This document shows positions 56,310 through 64,000 of a stretch of DNA of 64,000 bases, one piece after another. The DNA comes from Pseudobacter ginsenosidimutans (GTDB lineage Bacteria > Bacteroidota > Bacteroidia > Chitinophagales > Chitinophagaceae), in the NCBI RefSeq assembly GCF_007970185.1, contig NZ_CP042431.1, positions 2,170,001-2,234,000 on the forward strand, in the 5' to 3' direction. The translations under genes and the position numbers were made by a program. Position 1 is the first letter of the stretch, and each line of letters begins with the position of its first letter. The notes below the pieces were generated by a model, which saw only the letters and a list, made by a program, of their open reading frames with translations, had not been told where the DNA came from and did no database searches.

Positions 56310-56317
56310 CAAATATA
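56310..56317 (-). promoter_or_regulatory. -7 element TATATTTG of the double-PDZ gene
   Basis: A minus-strand TAnnTTTG match 43 bases before the ATG. Confidence 0.5.
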
Positions 56318-56399
56318 AGGAAATATTTGAAATACGAAATAGTTCGGAAATGAATAGGGGGATTTAACGGATCGTTAAGAGGGCGGGCCCCGGGACGGG

Positions 56400-57017
56400 T
56401 TATTGGCTATTGCGTTCCATAGCGCAGAAGATAAAGTTCTGTGTTGTGTTAAAAGGAGTTAGATGATCTTCTATTTTGCAATTGAGGGTTTTGAATTCAG
56501 GCGCAAACAAGCTGGTCAGTGCAGGTTCATCATATCTTTTGATTTCTAATCCGCTGCATTTCAAAGGACCATTAGTAGAGAATGTACCGATGGATAAATA
56601 TTTTCTTACATGCTTTTTTACCAGTTGCACATAAGTATCGATCTGTTCGGGGGTGGTGAGAAAATGAAAGGCAGCCCTGTCGTGCCAGACATCGAAATCC
56701 TGTTGTGGTGCAAAGCTGGTGATATCGCATACGATCCAGTTCACTTTAGCGGACTTTTCTCCCAGTCTTGCCTGCGCGCGTTCCAACGCTTTGGCGGAGA
56801 TATCCAGCACCGTGATATTGTCATAACCTTCTTCAAGAAGGAAATCCACCAGTTTGCTATCGCCACCACCGATATCGATGATGCGCGCAGATTTATCAAG
56901 ACCTGACTGGTGAATGAGGTCGAGTGAAGTTTGTGGTTTGTGCTGCGTCCAGCTTACTTCCTGCGGTGTTTTTGTTTCGTACACTTTTTCCCAGTGTCCT
57001 TTGAGGTTTTGATCCAT
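56400..57017 (-). CDS. Class I SAM-dependent methyltransferase
   Basis: A 205-residue cytoplasmic methyltransferase. The start MDQNLKGHWEKVYETK at 57017 is chosen; ATG 57026 adds three residues. SAM-binding motif I is RIIDIGGGDSKLVDFLLEEGYDNITVLDIS, with the acidic residue of motif II in the same strand; the later VNWIVCDITSFAPQQDFDVWHDRAAFHFL fits motif III/IV. The substrate is unknown. It lies downstream of alaS on the same strand behind a hairpin. Confidence 0.88.
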   Translation of the reverse strand: MDQNLKGHWEKVYETKTPQEVSWTQHKPQTSLDLIHQSGLDKSARIIDIGGGDSKLVDFLLEEGYDNITVLDISAKALERAQARLGEKSAKVNWIVCDITSFAPQQDFDVWHDRAAFHFLTTPEQIDTYVQLVKKHVRKYLSIGTFSTNGPLKCSGLEIKRYDEPALTSLFAPEFKTLNCKIEDHLTPFNTTQNFIFCAMERNSQ

Positions 57018-57034
57018 CACTACCAATTAAAAGT

Positions 57035-57070
57035 AAACGGGCAGCATGCTCTGGATAAGTCTGCTGCCCG
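57035..57070 (-). terminator. Hairpin after alaS
   Basis: A 9-bp stem (CGGGCAGCA with TGCTGCCCG) with a 15-base loop. It is followed on the minus strand by TTTACTTTTAAT, a weak T-run. Confidence 0.55.
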
Positions 57071-57097
57071 GTTTGATATTATTGCAAGGGATTGTTC

Positions 57098-59728
57098 TTA
57101 CAGCAATCCTTTTACTTTTTCGATAACGGCCTGGAGCTGGCTGGCATCCTGTCCACCTGCCGTAGCCAGGTTTTTCTGTCCGCCGCCGCCGCCTTTGATC
57201 AGCGGTGCGATATGTTCCTTGATGATCTTGCCGGCATCCAGTTGTTTGGCGGCTACTACAGTGTCTGAGATACCAACGGCAACAAATGGTTTACCGCCGA
57301 TATTGGCGCAGAGCACAGCCACATAATCATGCAGGTTATTTTTCAGATCGAAGGCGAGTTTCTTCAAAGCATCGGCATTGCCTACTTCTATGATCTCACC
57401 GATATAGGTAACGCCATCGATGATCTGGTCTTTCTGCAGCAACTCGTTCCTAACGCCAACCAATATGCGGTTTTCGAGATGGTCGAGTTTCTTTTTAAGG
57501 TCGCTGTTCTCTGACTGTAACTGTTCAACGGCTTTCACCGCGTCTTTGGGATTCTTGAGCGCCAGCTTCACCTGTTTCAGTTCAGCGGATTGTTCATCGA
57601 TATATTTTTCAGCAGCGTATCCGCTTACGGCTTCCACCCTTCTTACACCGGCGGCTACGGCGGTTTCCTGTTTGATGCGGAAGATGCCGATCTCCCCGGT
57701 TGAGCCAACATGCGTTCCACCGCAAAGCTCTACCGAATAATTCGGATCGATGATCACCACGCGTACAACATCGGCATATTTTTCACCGAACAGCGCCATA
57801 GCGCCGGATTGCATGGCTTCTTCCTTTGGCATTTCTTTGATCACTACAGGAATATTCTCGCGGATCTTTTGGTTCACGATGGCTTCCACTTTGCTGATCT
57901 CTTCGTCGGTCATCTTGGCGAAATGCGAGAAGTCGAAACGCAGATACTCCTCATTCACCAGCGAACCTTTTTGCGCCACATGCGTGCCGAGTACTTTACG
58001 CAGTGCAGCGTGCAGCAGGTGAGTAGCGGAGTGATGAACTGCGGTGCATTTGCGGCGTTCTGCATCCACCCTTGCATCTACAGGGGCCGTGATGTTCACG
58101 GGTAATTTATCGGTAAAGTGAATGATGAGGTCATTCTCTTTTTTGGTATCGGTAACGGGCACCATTTCGCCATCGAAGCTGAGGAAGCCGGTATCTCCCA
58201 CCTGGCCACCACTTTCCGCATAGAATGGCGTGGTGTTGAGTACGAGCTGATAGGACTCCTTGCCTTTGGCTTTGATCTTGCGGTACTTCAGCACTTTGGT
58301 TTGCAGTTCCAGCATATCATAGCCTGCGAAGTTGGGGCTTTGATTCTCTTTTCCATCTTTCACCAATTGTACCCAGTCTTCCGTGTCGAGTGTGGTAGCG
58401 GCGCGGCTGCGGTCTTTCTGCTGCTGCATTTCTTTCTCGAATCCTTTTTCATCTACAGCGAGATTATTCTCACGGGCGATGAGAAGGGTGAGGTCGATAG
58501 GAAACCCATAGGTATCGTACAGTTCAAAGGCAACGCTGCCTTCGATGGTTCCGTTGGTAGCGGTTTTGATCACATCGTCGATGCGTTTGAGACCTTTATC
58601 GAGTGTACGGAGGAATGCTTCTTCTTCTTCCCTGATCACTTTTTTCACAAAATCCTGCTGTTGCTGCAGTTCGGGGAATACATCCCTGAACTGGTGAGCG
58701 ATCACCGGCAACAGTTGATGAAGCAGTGGTTGTTTGTAATCGAGATAAGAATAATAGTAACGCACGGCGCGGCGGAGGATCCTGCGGATCACGTAGCCGG
58801 CGCCGGTATTGGAGGGCAGTTGTCCATCAGCGATAGTGAAGCTGATGGCGCGGATATGGTCGGCGATCACGCGGAATGCGATGGCCTGACGGCTGTCGCT
58901 GCCATCATATTTTTTATGAACGATATTACCGGTAGCTGCGATGGTTTCGCTGAAAACATCGGTATCGTAGTTGGATTGTTTGCCCTGGAGCACGCGCACC
59001 AGTCTCTCGAATCCCATACCCGTATCCACATGTTTGGCGGGCAGTGGTTCGAGGGAACCGTCTTTCAGGCGGTTGAACTGGATGAATACGTTGTTCCAGA
59101 TCTCGATCACCTGGGGGTGGTCGTTGTTCACGAGGGAGGCGCCATTGGATTTGGCTCTTTCTTCATCGGAACGGCAGTCTACATGGATCTCGGTACAGGG
59201 GCCGCAGGGGCCGGTATCGCCCATCTCCCAGAAATTGTCTTTTTTCTTTCCGAGCAGGATGCGGTCTTCAGCCACCCATTTTTTCCACTCGTTCATAGCT
59301 TCTTCATCTTTAGGGAGGTTCAGTTCCGGATCTCCTTCAAAAACGGTCACGTACAGCCGATCTTTCGGGATCTGGAAAACCACATTGAGCAGTTCCCAGC
59401 TCCAGGCGATCGCTTCTGTTTTGAAATAGTCGCCGAAGCTCCAGTTCCCGAGCATTTCGAACATGGTATGGTGATAGGTGTCAACACCTACTTCTTCGAG
59501 GTCGTTATGTTTTCCGCTGACGCGAAGACATTTCTGGGTATCCGCCACGCGCTTATGGGGGGCTTGTTTATTGCCCAGGAAGTAATCTTTGAACTGGTTC
59601 ATACCTGCATTGGTGAAAAGCAGGGTAGGATCATTTTTTAGAACGATGGGAGCGGAAGGAACGATGGTATGGCCCTTCGATTTGAAAAAATCCAGAAAAT
59701 GCTGGCGTATGGCGGCACTTGTGATCAT
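57098..59728 (-). CDS. alaS: Alanyl-tRNA synthetase
   Basis: An 876-residue class II synthetase that charges tRNA-Ala. The start at 59728 (MITSAAIRQHFLDFFKSKGHTIVPSAP) is used; the frame extends to 59776. Catalytic domain: FTNAGMNQFKDYFLG, HTMFEMLGNWSFGDYFK, MGDTGPCGPCTEIHVD and GMGFERLVRVLQGK. The editing domain zinc motif is HHSATHLLHAAL with CGGTHV. The C-Ala domain is at the C-terminus (LIKGGGGGQKNLATAGGQDASQLQ). It is divergent from the M23 peptidase gene. Confidence 0.97.
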   Translation of the reverse strand: MITSAAIRQHFLDFFKSKGHTIVPSAPIVLKNDPTLLFTNAGMNQFKDYFLGNKQAPHKRVADTQKCLRVSGKHNDLEEVGVDTYHHTMFEMLGNWSFGDYFKTEAIAWSWELLNVVFQIPKDRLYVTVFEGDPELNLPKDEEAMNEWKKWVAEDRILLGKKKDNFWEMGDTGPCGPCTEIHVDCRSDEERAKSNGASLVNNDHPQVIEIWNNVFIQFNRLKDGSLEPLPAKHVDTGMGFERLVRVLQGKQSNYDTDVFSETIAATGNIVHKKYDGSDSRQAIAFRVIADHIRAISFTIADGQLPSNTGAGYVIRRILRRAVRYYYSYLDYKQPLLHQLLPVIAHQFRDVFPELQQQQDFVKKVIREEEEAFLRTLDKGLKRIDDVIKTATNGTIEGSVAFELYDTYGFPIDLTLLIARENNLAVDEKGFEKEMQQQKDRSRAATTLDTEDWVQLVKDGKENQSPNFAGYDMLELQTKVLKYRKIKAKGKESYQLVLNTTPFYAESGGQVGDTGFLSFDGEMVPVTDTKKENDLIIHFTDKLPVNITAPVDARVDAERRKCTAVHHSATHLLHAALRKVLGTHVAQKGSLVNEEYLRFDFSHFAKMTDEEISKVEAIVNQKIRENIPVVIKEMPKEEAMQSGAMALFGEKYADVVRVVIIDPNYSVELCGGTHVGSTGEIGIFRIKQETAVAAGVRRVEAVSGYAAEKYIDEQSAELKQVKLALKNPKDAVKAVEQLQSENSDLKKKLDHLENRILVGVRNELLQKDQIIDGVTYIGEIIEVGNADALKKLAFDLKNNLHDYVAVLCANIGGKPFVAVGISDTVVAAKQLDAGKIIKEHIAPLIKGGGGGQKNLATAGGQDASQLQAVIEKVKGLL

Positions 59729-59928
59729 AAACGGAACAATCTTTGATAATGTGAAAGCCTCACTGCATACATTCATTTCAACAGATAACTACCGGAATTT
59801 TAAGAGAATGCAAAAAAATCCGCTTTTTCCTGTAGGTTTGTAGCGTTGGCTCTGAATAACGTGGTGCAAAGGTAATCCAATTCGTGCTGTTTTATAATGA
59901 AATCAAATCCTGGTGACCACGGATTCTC

Positions 59929-60900
59929 ATGAAAAAGATTAAGTATTACTATAATACCAATACGCTTCGTTACGAGAAGCTTGAGACCCCTCTGCGGGTG
60001 AAACTCCTCCGGGTATTGGGTTTCATTTCTGCTGCCATCGTTACCGCTATTATTATTGTATCCATTGCTTATCGTTATTTCCCTTCGGCCAACGAAAAAA
60101 AGCTGATGGAAGAGAACGAAAAGCTGGAAGATCAGTTCGAAAGCCTGGAACAGGCAGCCCGCAAACTATCACAGCGACTGACTGAACTCGAGAGCCGCGA
60201 CAATGATATTTACCGCACCATCTTTGAAGCCAATCCCATCCCAGACAGTATCAGGGCGCTGGAAATGGCGCAGCAGAAAGAATGGAGACTGGTCAACAGC
60301 ATGACCAACTCCGAACTGGAGAACTCCATCGTACAAACGCTCAACAACCTGAACAACCGGATGTCCAACCAGGACAAATCATACGGCGAGATCACCAAGT
60401 TCATTGCCAACAAAGAAGAGCTTCTTGCCTGTACACCGGCCATTCAACCAGTCAGCAATTCCGATCTCAAACGTGTTGCTTCCGGTTTCGGGAGCCGCAT
60501 CGATCCAGTATATAAAACCATCAAATTCCACGCTGGTCTTGACTTCTCTGCTCCGCAGGGAACTCCTATCTATGCCACAGCCAACGGCTCCATTCGTACA
60601 GCCGGCAATCTCGGCAACGGTTATGGCAATCACGTGATCATCAACCACGGTTACGGGTATGAAACACTTTACGGACATATGTTCAAAGTGAAAGTGAAGT
60701 CCGGCCAGAAAGTGAAACGTGGCGAGATCATCGGATGGGTAGGCAGCACCGGAAAATCCACCGGCCCGCACTGTCACTACGAAGTTCACAAGAACGGCAG
60801 GCCCATCGATCCCATTTATTTCTTCTATAATGATCTCACGCCTGAACAGTTCGACAGGATGTTGAAAATGGCGGCGAGCAGCAATCAAAGTTTTGATTAA
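59929..60900 (+). CDS. Membrane-anchored M23 metallopeptidase with coiled coil
   Basis: A 323-residue envelope protein. One membrane segment at about 25-47 (LLRVLGFISAAIVTAIIIVSIAY) is followed by a coiled coil at about 54-92 (KKLMEENEKLEDQFESLEQAARKLSQRLTEL) and a LytM-type catalytic domain from about residue 190 with HAGLDFSAPQGTPIYA (H and D ligands), YETLYGHMF and GPHCHYEVHKNGRPIDP (HxH). All ligands are present, so it may be active, unlike EnvC/NlpD-type activators. It is divergent from alaS and probably acts in peptidoglycan remodelling. Confidence 0.88.
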   Translation: MKKIKYYYNTNTLRYEKLETPLRVKLLRVLGFISAAIVTAIIIVSIAYRYFPSANEKKLMEENEKLEDQFESLEQAARKLSQRLTELESRDNDIYRTIFEANPIPDSIRALEMAQQKEWRLVNSMTNSELENSIVQTLNNLNNRMSNQDKSYGEITKFIANKEELLACTPAIQPVSNSDLKRVASGFGSRIDPVYKTIKFHAGLDFSAPQGTPIYATANGSIRTAGNLGNGYGNHVIINHGYGYETLYGHMFKVKVKSGQKVKRGEIIGWVGSTGKSTGPHCHYEVHKNGRPIDPIYFFYNDLTPEQFDRMLKMAASSNQSFD

Positions 60901-61056
60901 CAGGTCATAATCCTTTACGATCAGGTTGAAACCCAATGCAGGCGCGGACCACAGACAGTTTGCCAGACGTCTGACAATCAGGGTATTGCCGTGGAGGTTT
61001 GACAATTTCATGACCTGGGGGCGCAACCTTATTGGCAACTTATGCGTTGTTAGCTG

Positions 61057-61064
61057 TACATTTG
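61057..61064 (+). promoter_or_regulatory. -7 element TACATTTG of the AraC gene
   Basis: An exact TAnnTTTG match, 38 bases before the ATG at 61103, with a TTG 22 bases upstream. It rules out the longer reading frame from 60926 as the natural start. Confidence 0.6.
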
Positions 61065-61102
61065 CACCGCCGTTTATGCACCATCCGCCCGACATACTAG
61101 CA

Positions 61103-62029
61103 ATGGCTTACAAGCAGCCGATCATGCAGGAAGAGATGAATCTGTTGCACGAGAAAGAGCAGCAGATCCCTGGTTCTGTACAGTATATGATCCACCGTTA
61201 CGAAAAACATTCGCAATGGAGTATCGAGGATACGGGTATGATGGTGTATCATTTCCGCAAGAATGAGCCCAAAGAAAATTACCTGGAGCTTCGCTTCTGT
61301 TTGTCTGGTAATGTTTACTGCAAACAAAAATCCACTGAGTGCGATCAGTGCAAATTCGGCAACACCCGTTCCTGCAGTGACCGCGCTGAAACAGTGGATG
61401 TATTGAGTTTCCGTTTTGCTCCGGCCCATTTATCCCAGTTTGTCCGTTCAAATGATCCGGTAAATACTTCATCCGACGAGATCCTGCAGTTCCTGCATGC
61501 TTCTTCTTTCACCAAAATGCTCAACCTCTGCGGCAGAACACGTATGGTGCTGGAAGCTGTGTTGAATCACAACTACACCGGCAGCATGGAGAATATCTAC
61601 ATCAATGCACAGGTTCAGATGCTGTTGCTCTACAGCCTGGAATGCATGCTGGGTGAAGAGAAAGGCGAAAAAGGGATCGAAGCCTTCCAGTGCAAGTTCC
61701 TCGCCAATGAAGCTGACCGCGACAAGATCGTTAGAGCGCGCGAGATCCTCATCCAGCATATCGGTGAGCCAATCACCATCAAGGAGCTGAGCCGTAAAGT
61801 AGCGATCAATGAGTGCTATCTCAAGAAAGGTTTCAAAGAACTCTTCGGCACCACCGTCTTCGACTTCTACCAGAACCAGCGTATGGAGCATGCGCGTTAC
61901 CTCCTTTATGAAAAAGGACTGAGTGTAACCGAAGTGTCCATGATGCTCGGCTATTCCTCCATTTCACATTTCTCTACGGCGTTCAAGCGTCATACCGGCA
62001 TCAAGCCATGTGAATTGTTGTTACACTAA
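61103..62029 (+). CDS. AraC-family regulator with an N-terminal Cys cluster
   Basis: A 308-residue transcription factor. The start at 61103 (MAYKQPIMQEEMNLLHEK) is set by the -7 element at 61057-61064; 61076 is the other option. The N-terminal domain has LRFCLSGNVYCKQKSTECDQCKFGNTRSCSDRAE, with Cys at 66, 73, 80, 83 and 91, the last four forming C-X6-C-X2-C-X7-C, which could bind a metal or sense redox state. The C-terminal AraC domain has REILIQHIGEPITIKELSRKVAINECYLKKGFKELFG and SVTEVSMMLGYSSISHFSTAFKRHTGIKP. Targets are unknown; the downstream TonB receptor is 780 bases away. Confidence 0.88.
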   Translation: MAYKQPIMQEEMNLLHEKEQQIPGSVQYMIHRYEKHSQWSIEDTGMMVYHFRKNEPKENYLELRFCLSGNVYCKQKSTECDQCKFGNTRSCSDRAETVDVLSFRFAPAHLSQFVRSNDPVNTSSDEILQFLHASSFTKMLNLCGRTRMVLEAVLNHNYTGSMENIYINAQVQMLLLYSLECMLGEEKGEKGIEAFQCKFLANEADRDKIVRAREILIQHIGEPITIKELSRKVAINECYLKKGFKELFGTTVFDFYQNQRMEHARYLLYEKGLSVTEVSMMLGYSSISHFSTAFKRHTGIKPCELLLH

Positions 62030-62042
62030 TTTTTTTTGTTGT

Positions 62043-62195
62043 TGGCAAAAGGATATGAATGATCCGGGCTGATGAAACAAACCAGCGCGGGAGGATATCT
62101 TTTTGAGCTGTGGTTTGGTTTGATTGGGCTGTTGTAATCCTTTTGAACTTCTTCGCTTATGTTTCAAAGGCCGGATCATTCATATCCTTTTGCCA
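62043..62195. mobile_element. MITE-like element with 25-bp perfect terminal inverted repeats
   Basis: The ends 62043-62067 and 62171-62195 are exact inverted complements (25 bases). A further 12 bases inside each end pair imperfectly (8 of 12). There is no transposase. Target-site duplication could not be confirmed. Confidence 0.6.
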
Positions 62196-62440
62196 TGGTC
62201 CCTCAGGATGTGCTGCAATTCCATTTCATGATTCAATCAAAAATGCAGCCTTCACACATAAGAAATCCTCAATGTATTTTTCTTCTCATCATTCTCCAGG
62301 AATATACCTCACTTTAAGCTTACCTATTATAATGGTATAACCACTTCACGCACCCCTTGTTACTTTTCATCTCGCTGACGCACTTTTCCCCCTCCCTCTC
62401 TCCCTGTGAACAGGGACTGGAGCGGGTGAGGGGTGAGTCA

Positions 62441-62554
62441 GATCCGGCCTTTGAAACATAAGCGATAAAGCCCGGCTTAGCACCACCGCCCAACCCACCC
62501 CAACAACAGCTCATCAAACATCCTCCCGCGCCGGTTTGTTTCATCAGCCGGATT
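62441..62554 (-). repeat. Second, inverted copy of the element
   Basis: Bases 62441-62465 are the exact inverse complement of 62153-62177 (25 of 25), and 62520-62550 matches 62066-62096 inverted with few mismatches. The middle is diverged. The outer terminal repeats of the first copy are not preserved here. Confidence 0.6.
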
Positions 62555-62658
62555 GACCCACCCCTCAATCGCTCCCAAACCCCACCCAAAAAACACATAT
62601 TTCTTTTCGCGTAAACACTCTTTCCCGTTCCGGTAACCTGTTCACCCCCTCCCCGCTC

Positions 62659-62666
62659 TACTTTTG
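62659..62666 (+). promoter_or_regulatory. -7 element TACTTTTG upstream of the TonB receptor
   Basis: An exact TAnnTTTG match, 142 bases before the ATG. This would leave a long leader. No convincing -33 element was seen. Confidence 0.4.
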
Positions 62667-62808
62667 CTTCTCCACATTATGACAGGCTGGTGCTAACCCT
62701 TCTGCCTGTAAAGATTTTCTTTTTGATTCTTATGGATTTTATTGTCTGCTACCTGCATGGATACATCTGCTTATGATGTAACAATTACTTGCGACTAAAC
62801 ACCTGAAC

Positions 62809-64000
62809 ATGCGTATAATAATAACAGGATCATTCTTCGGGATCTTCCTTATGATGGCAACCAATAGCAACCTTGCGGCCCAGACGGCTGCAAAGGATAG
62901 TGTGCCCTTTCGCGTTAGGTCGTTGCAGGAGGTGGTGGTAACCGGACAATATCAACCTCAGTCACTTCGCAAATCCGTATACCAGGTTCGTACTATTTCG
63001 GCTGACCGCATTTCCCGTCAGGGTGCTACCAATTTGACCGGAGTTCTTAACAATGAACTGGGAATACGATTTTCCAATGATAGAACACTCGGAACAACTG
63101 ATATCGAGCTGATGGGTATGAGCGGAAGGAATGTGAAAATATTGCTGGATGGTGTGCCGATGGTTGATCGCGGTGATACGCGTGAAAGCCTTAACCAGAT
63201 CGATGTACATACGATCGAGCGAATCGAGATCGTGGAAGGGCCCATGTCGGTTTCTTACGGATCAGATGCGCTGGCAGGCGTGATCAATATCATCACGAAG
63301 AAAGGAGGCAAAGGCAAACTGGCTGTTATGGCCGGCGTACAGGAAGAATCGGCCGGTAGTGAATACGATCCCGGTTTGAACAAAGGCGTGCACAATCAAT
63401 ACTTCAATCTCATTTGGAATAAAAAGAACTGGACAATTGCTGCTGGTGGAGCACATAACGATTTCGGCGGCTGGAAAGAAAGCAGGGATACTACACTCGC
63501 GAAACTTGAATGGCATCCGAAACAACAATGGCTTGGCAATGCGCGCATCGGTTACAGGAACGATAAGATCAATACCTGGTATCGTTTTGATGCGCTTACA
63601 GAAACTATCACCAATAACGGCCCGGTCTTTGAAACAACCAATACTACTCCCGATCAGAATTACTATACGCATCGTTACCTGCATCAGCTGCAGGCGGAAT
63701 ACAATATGAGCGAAAGACTGCAATGGAATGCACTGGCCGCTTATACGGATTATTCGAGAAGAACGCAGACAACTATTTTAGATCTCAATACAGGAAAAGA
63801 AACTTTGAGTACAGGAGAAGGAGAGCAGGACAGATCGAGCTTCAACAGTATAGTGGCGAGACTGACTGCTCAATATAAAATTTCAGATAAGGTCTCGCTG
63901 CAGCCTGGTCTCGATCTTAACCGGGAGAGTGCAAAAGGCGCGCGGATTCAGGGAACGCCATCCATTACAGACTTCGCTGTTTTTGCATCAGCGGAATGGA
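62809..64000 (+). CDS. TonB-dependent receptor (3' end outside window)
   Basis: The first 397 codons of a TonB-dependent outer-membrane receptor, open to the window end. The signal peptide MRIIITGSFFGIFLMMATNSNLAAQ is followed directly by the TonB-box-like LQEVVVTGQYQPQSLRKSVY and the plug (GVLNNELGIRFSNDRTLGTTDIELMGMSGRNVKILLDGVPMVDRGD, IERIEIVEGPMSVSYGSDALAGVINIITKKG). It lacks the regulatory-like domain found in the SusC proteins, so it is of BtuB/FecA/colicin-receptor type, probably for a metal chelate or vitamin. No SusD or HmuY partner can be seen within the window. Confidence 0.93.
   Translation, partial: MRIIITGSFFGIFLMMATNSNLAAQTAAKDSVPFRVRSLQEVVVTGQYQPQSLRKSVYQVRTISADRISRQGATNLTGVLNNELGIRFSNDRTLGTTDIELMGMSGRNVKILLDGVPMVDRGDTRESLNQIDVHTIERIEIVEGPMSVSYGSDALAGVINIITKKGGKGKLAVMAGVQEESAGSEYDPGLNKGVHNQYFNLIWNKKNWTIAAGGAHNDFGGWKESRDTTLAKLEWHPKQQWLGNARIGYRNDKINTWYRFDALTETITNNGPVFETTNTTPDQNYYTHRYLHQLQAEYNMSERLQWNALAAYTDYSRRTQTTILDLNTGKETLSTGEGEQDRSSFNSIVARLTAQYKISDKVSLQPGLDLNRESAKGARIQGTPSITDFAVFASAEW

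Larger units (their letters stand above)
62030..62808. other. Repeat-rich 779-base intergenic region before the TonB receptor
   Basis: Holds a MITE-like element (62043-62195), a diverged inverted copy (62441-62554), a small hairpin (TCCCTGT/ACAGGGA, 62401-62416) and a TACTTTTG promoter element at 62659-62666. Short open frames across it are not credible genes. Confidence 0.7.

Noticed and set aside
58118-59641. A 507-codon open frame on the plus strand
   Set aside because: It is antisense to alaS, whose full set of synthetase motifs is clear; the frame is a codon-bias shadow.
62110-62598. Short frames on both strands in the repeat region
   Set aside because: They share a peptide (AYVSKAGS) only because the DNA repeat is shared; they show no protein-like features.
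62600-62808. A possible cobalamin or other riboswitch before the TonB receptor
   Set aside because: No conserved B12-box or other known riboswitch core was found in the leader.

Overview
The window looks like chromosomal DNA of a Bacteroidota bacterium, most likely a Chitinophagaceae-type soil or plant-associated organism (family placement is inference). The support is two SusC/SusD pairs, a PorZ-like type IX secretion protein, the DUF1800/DUF1501 pair, a BirA without a DNA-binding domain, and many copies of the Bacteroidota -7 promoter element TAnnTTTG just upstream of genes. No tRNA, rRNA, CRISPR array, transposase or prophage was seen.

Layout. 1-5.5 kb: an M23 peptidase (5' end off the window), the peroxiredoxin bcp, and a four-gene envelope block (cytochrome-c-like lipoprotein, OB-fold protein, YceI, DUF5777 barrel). 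5.5-11.7 kb: birA (frame broken), rsfS, ftsH, a LutC-like protein, a gamma-glutamylcyclotransferase-like protein, lpxH and a beta-propeller protein. 11.7-18.3 kb: an MscS channel, a glycine-rich repeat protein, a thioredoxin-like protein, a MerR-type regulator with a very long acidic N-terminus, and gyrB (frame broken). 18.4-25.6 kb, mostly minus strand: a secreted glycoside-hydrolase-like protein, the DUF1800/DUF1501 pair and two outer-membrane barrels. 25.8-38.8 kb: serS, GNAT, a lipoprotein PPIase, a DUF885 peptidase, gcvH, an ECF sigma/anti-sigma pair, VanZ, prfA, an amidohydrolase, recO and a porZ-like gene. 38.9-41.3 kb: an RND/MMPL exporter. 41.3-52.3 kb: two consecutive SusC/SusD pairs, the second in visibly A/T-richer DNA with two small unknown genes behind it. 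52.4-59.7 kb, minus strand: a TlpA-like lipoprotein with gatB, a double-PDZ protein, a methyltransferase and alaS. 59.9-64 kb: an M23 peptidase, an AraC-type regulator with a cysteine cluster, a repeat-filled intergenic region with a MITE-like element, and the start of a TonB-dependent receptor that runs off the end.

The window mixes housekeeping genes (replication, translation, envelope) with outer-membrane uptake and secretion functions. No operon here is a complete, clearly novel system. The strongest leads are the four-gene envelope redox-like block at 2.6-5.0 kb, the AraC regulator with its Cys cluster, the inverted-repeat element at 62.0-62.6 kb, and the structured 484-base gap at 32.9-33.4 kb. 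Two essential genes, birA and gyrB, each lack one base. This points to consensus errors in the sequence rather than true pseudogenes, so other frame-dependent conclusions deserve some caution.
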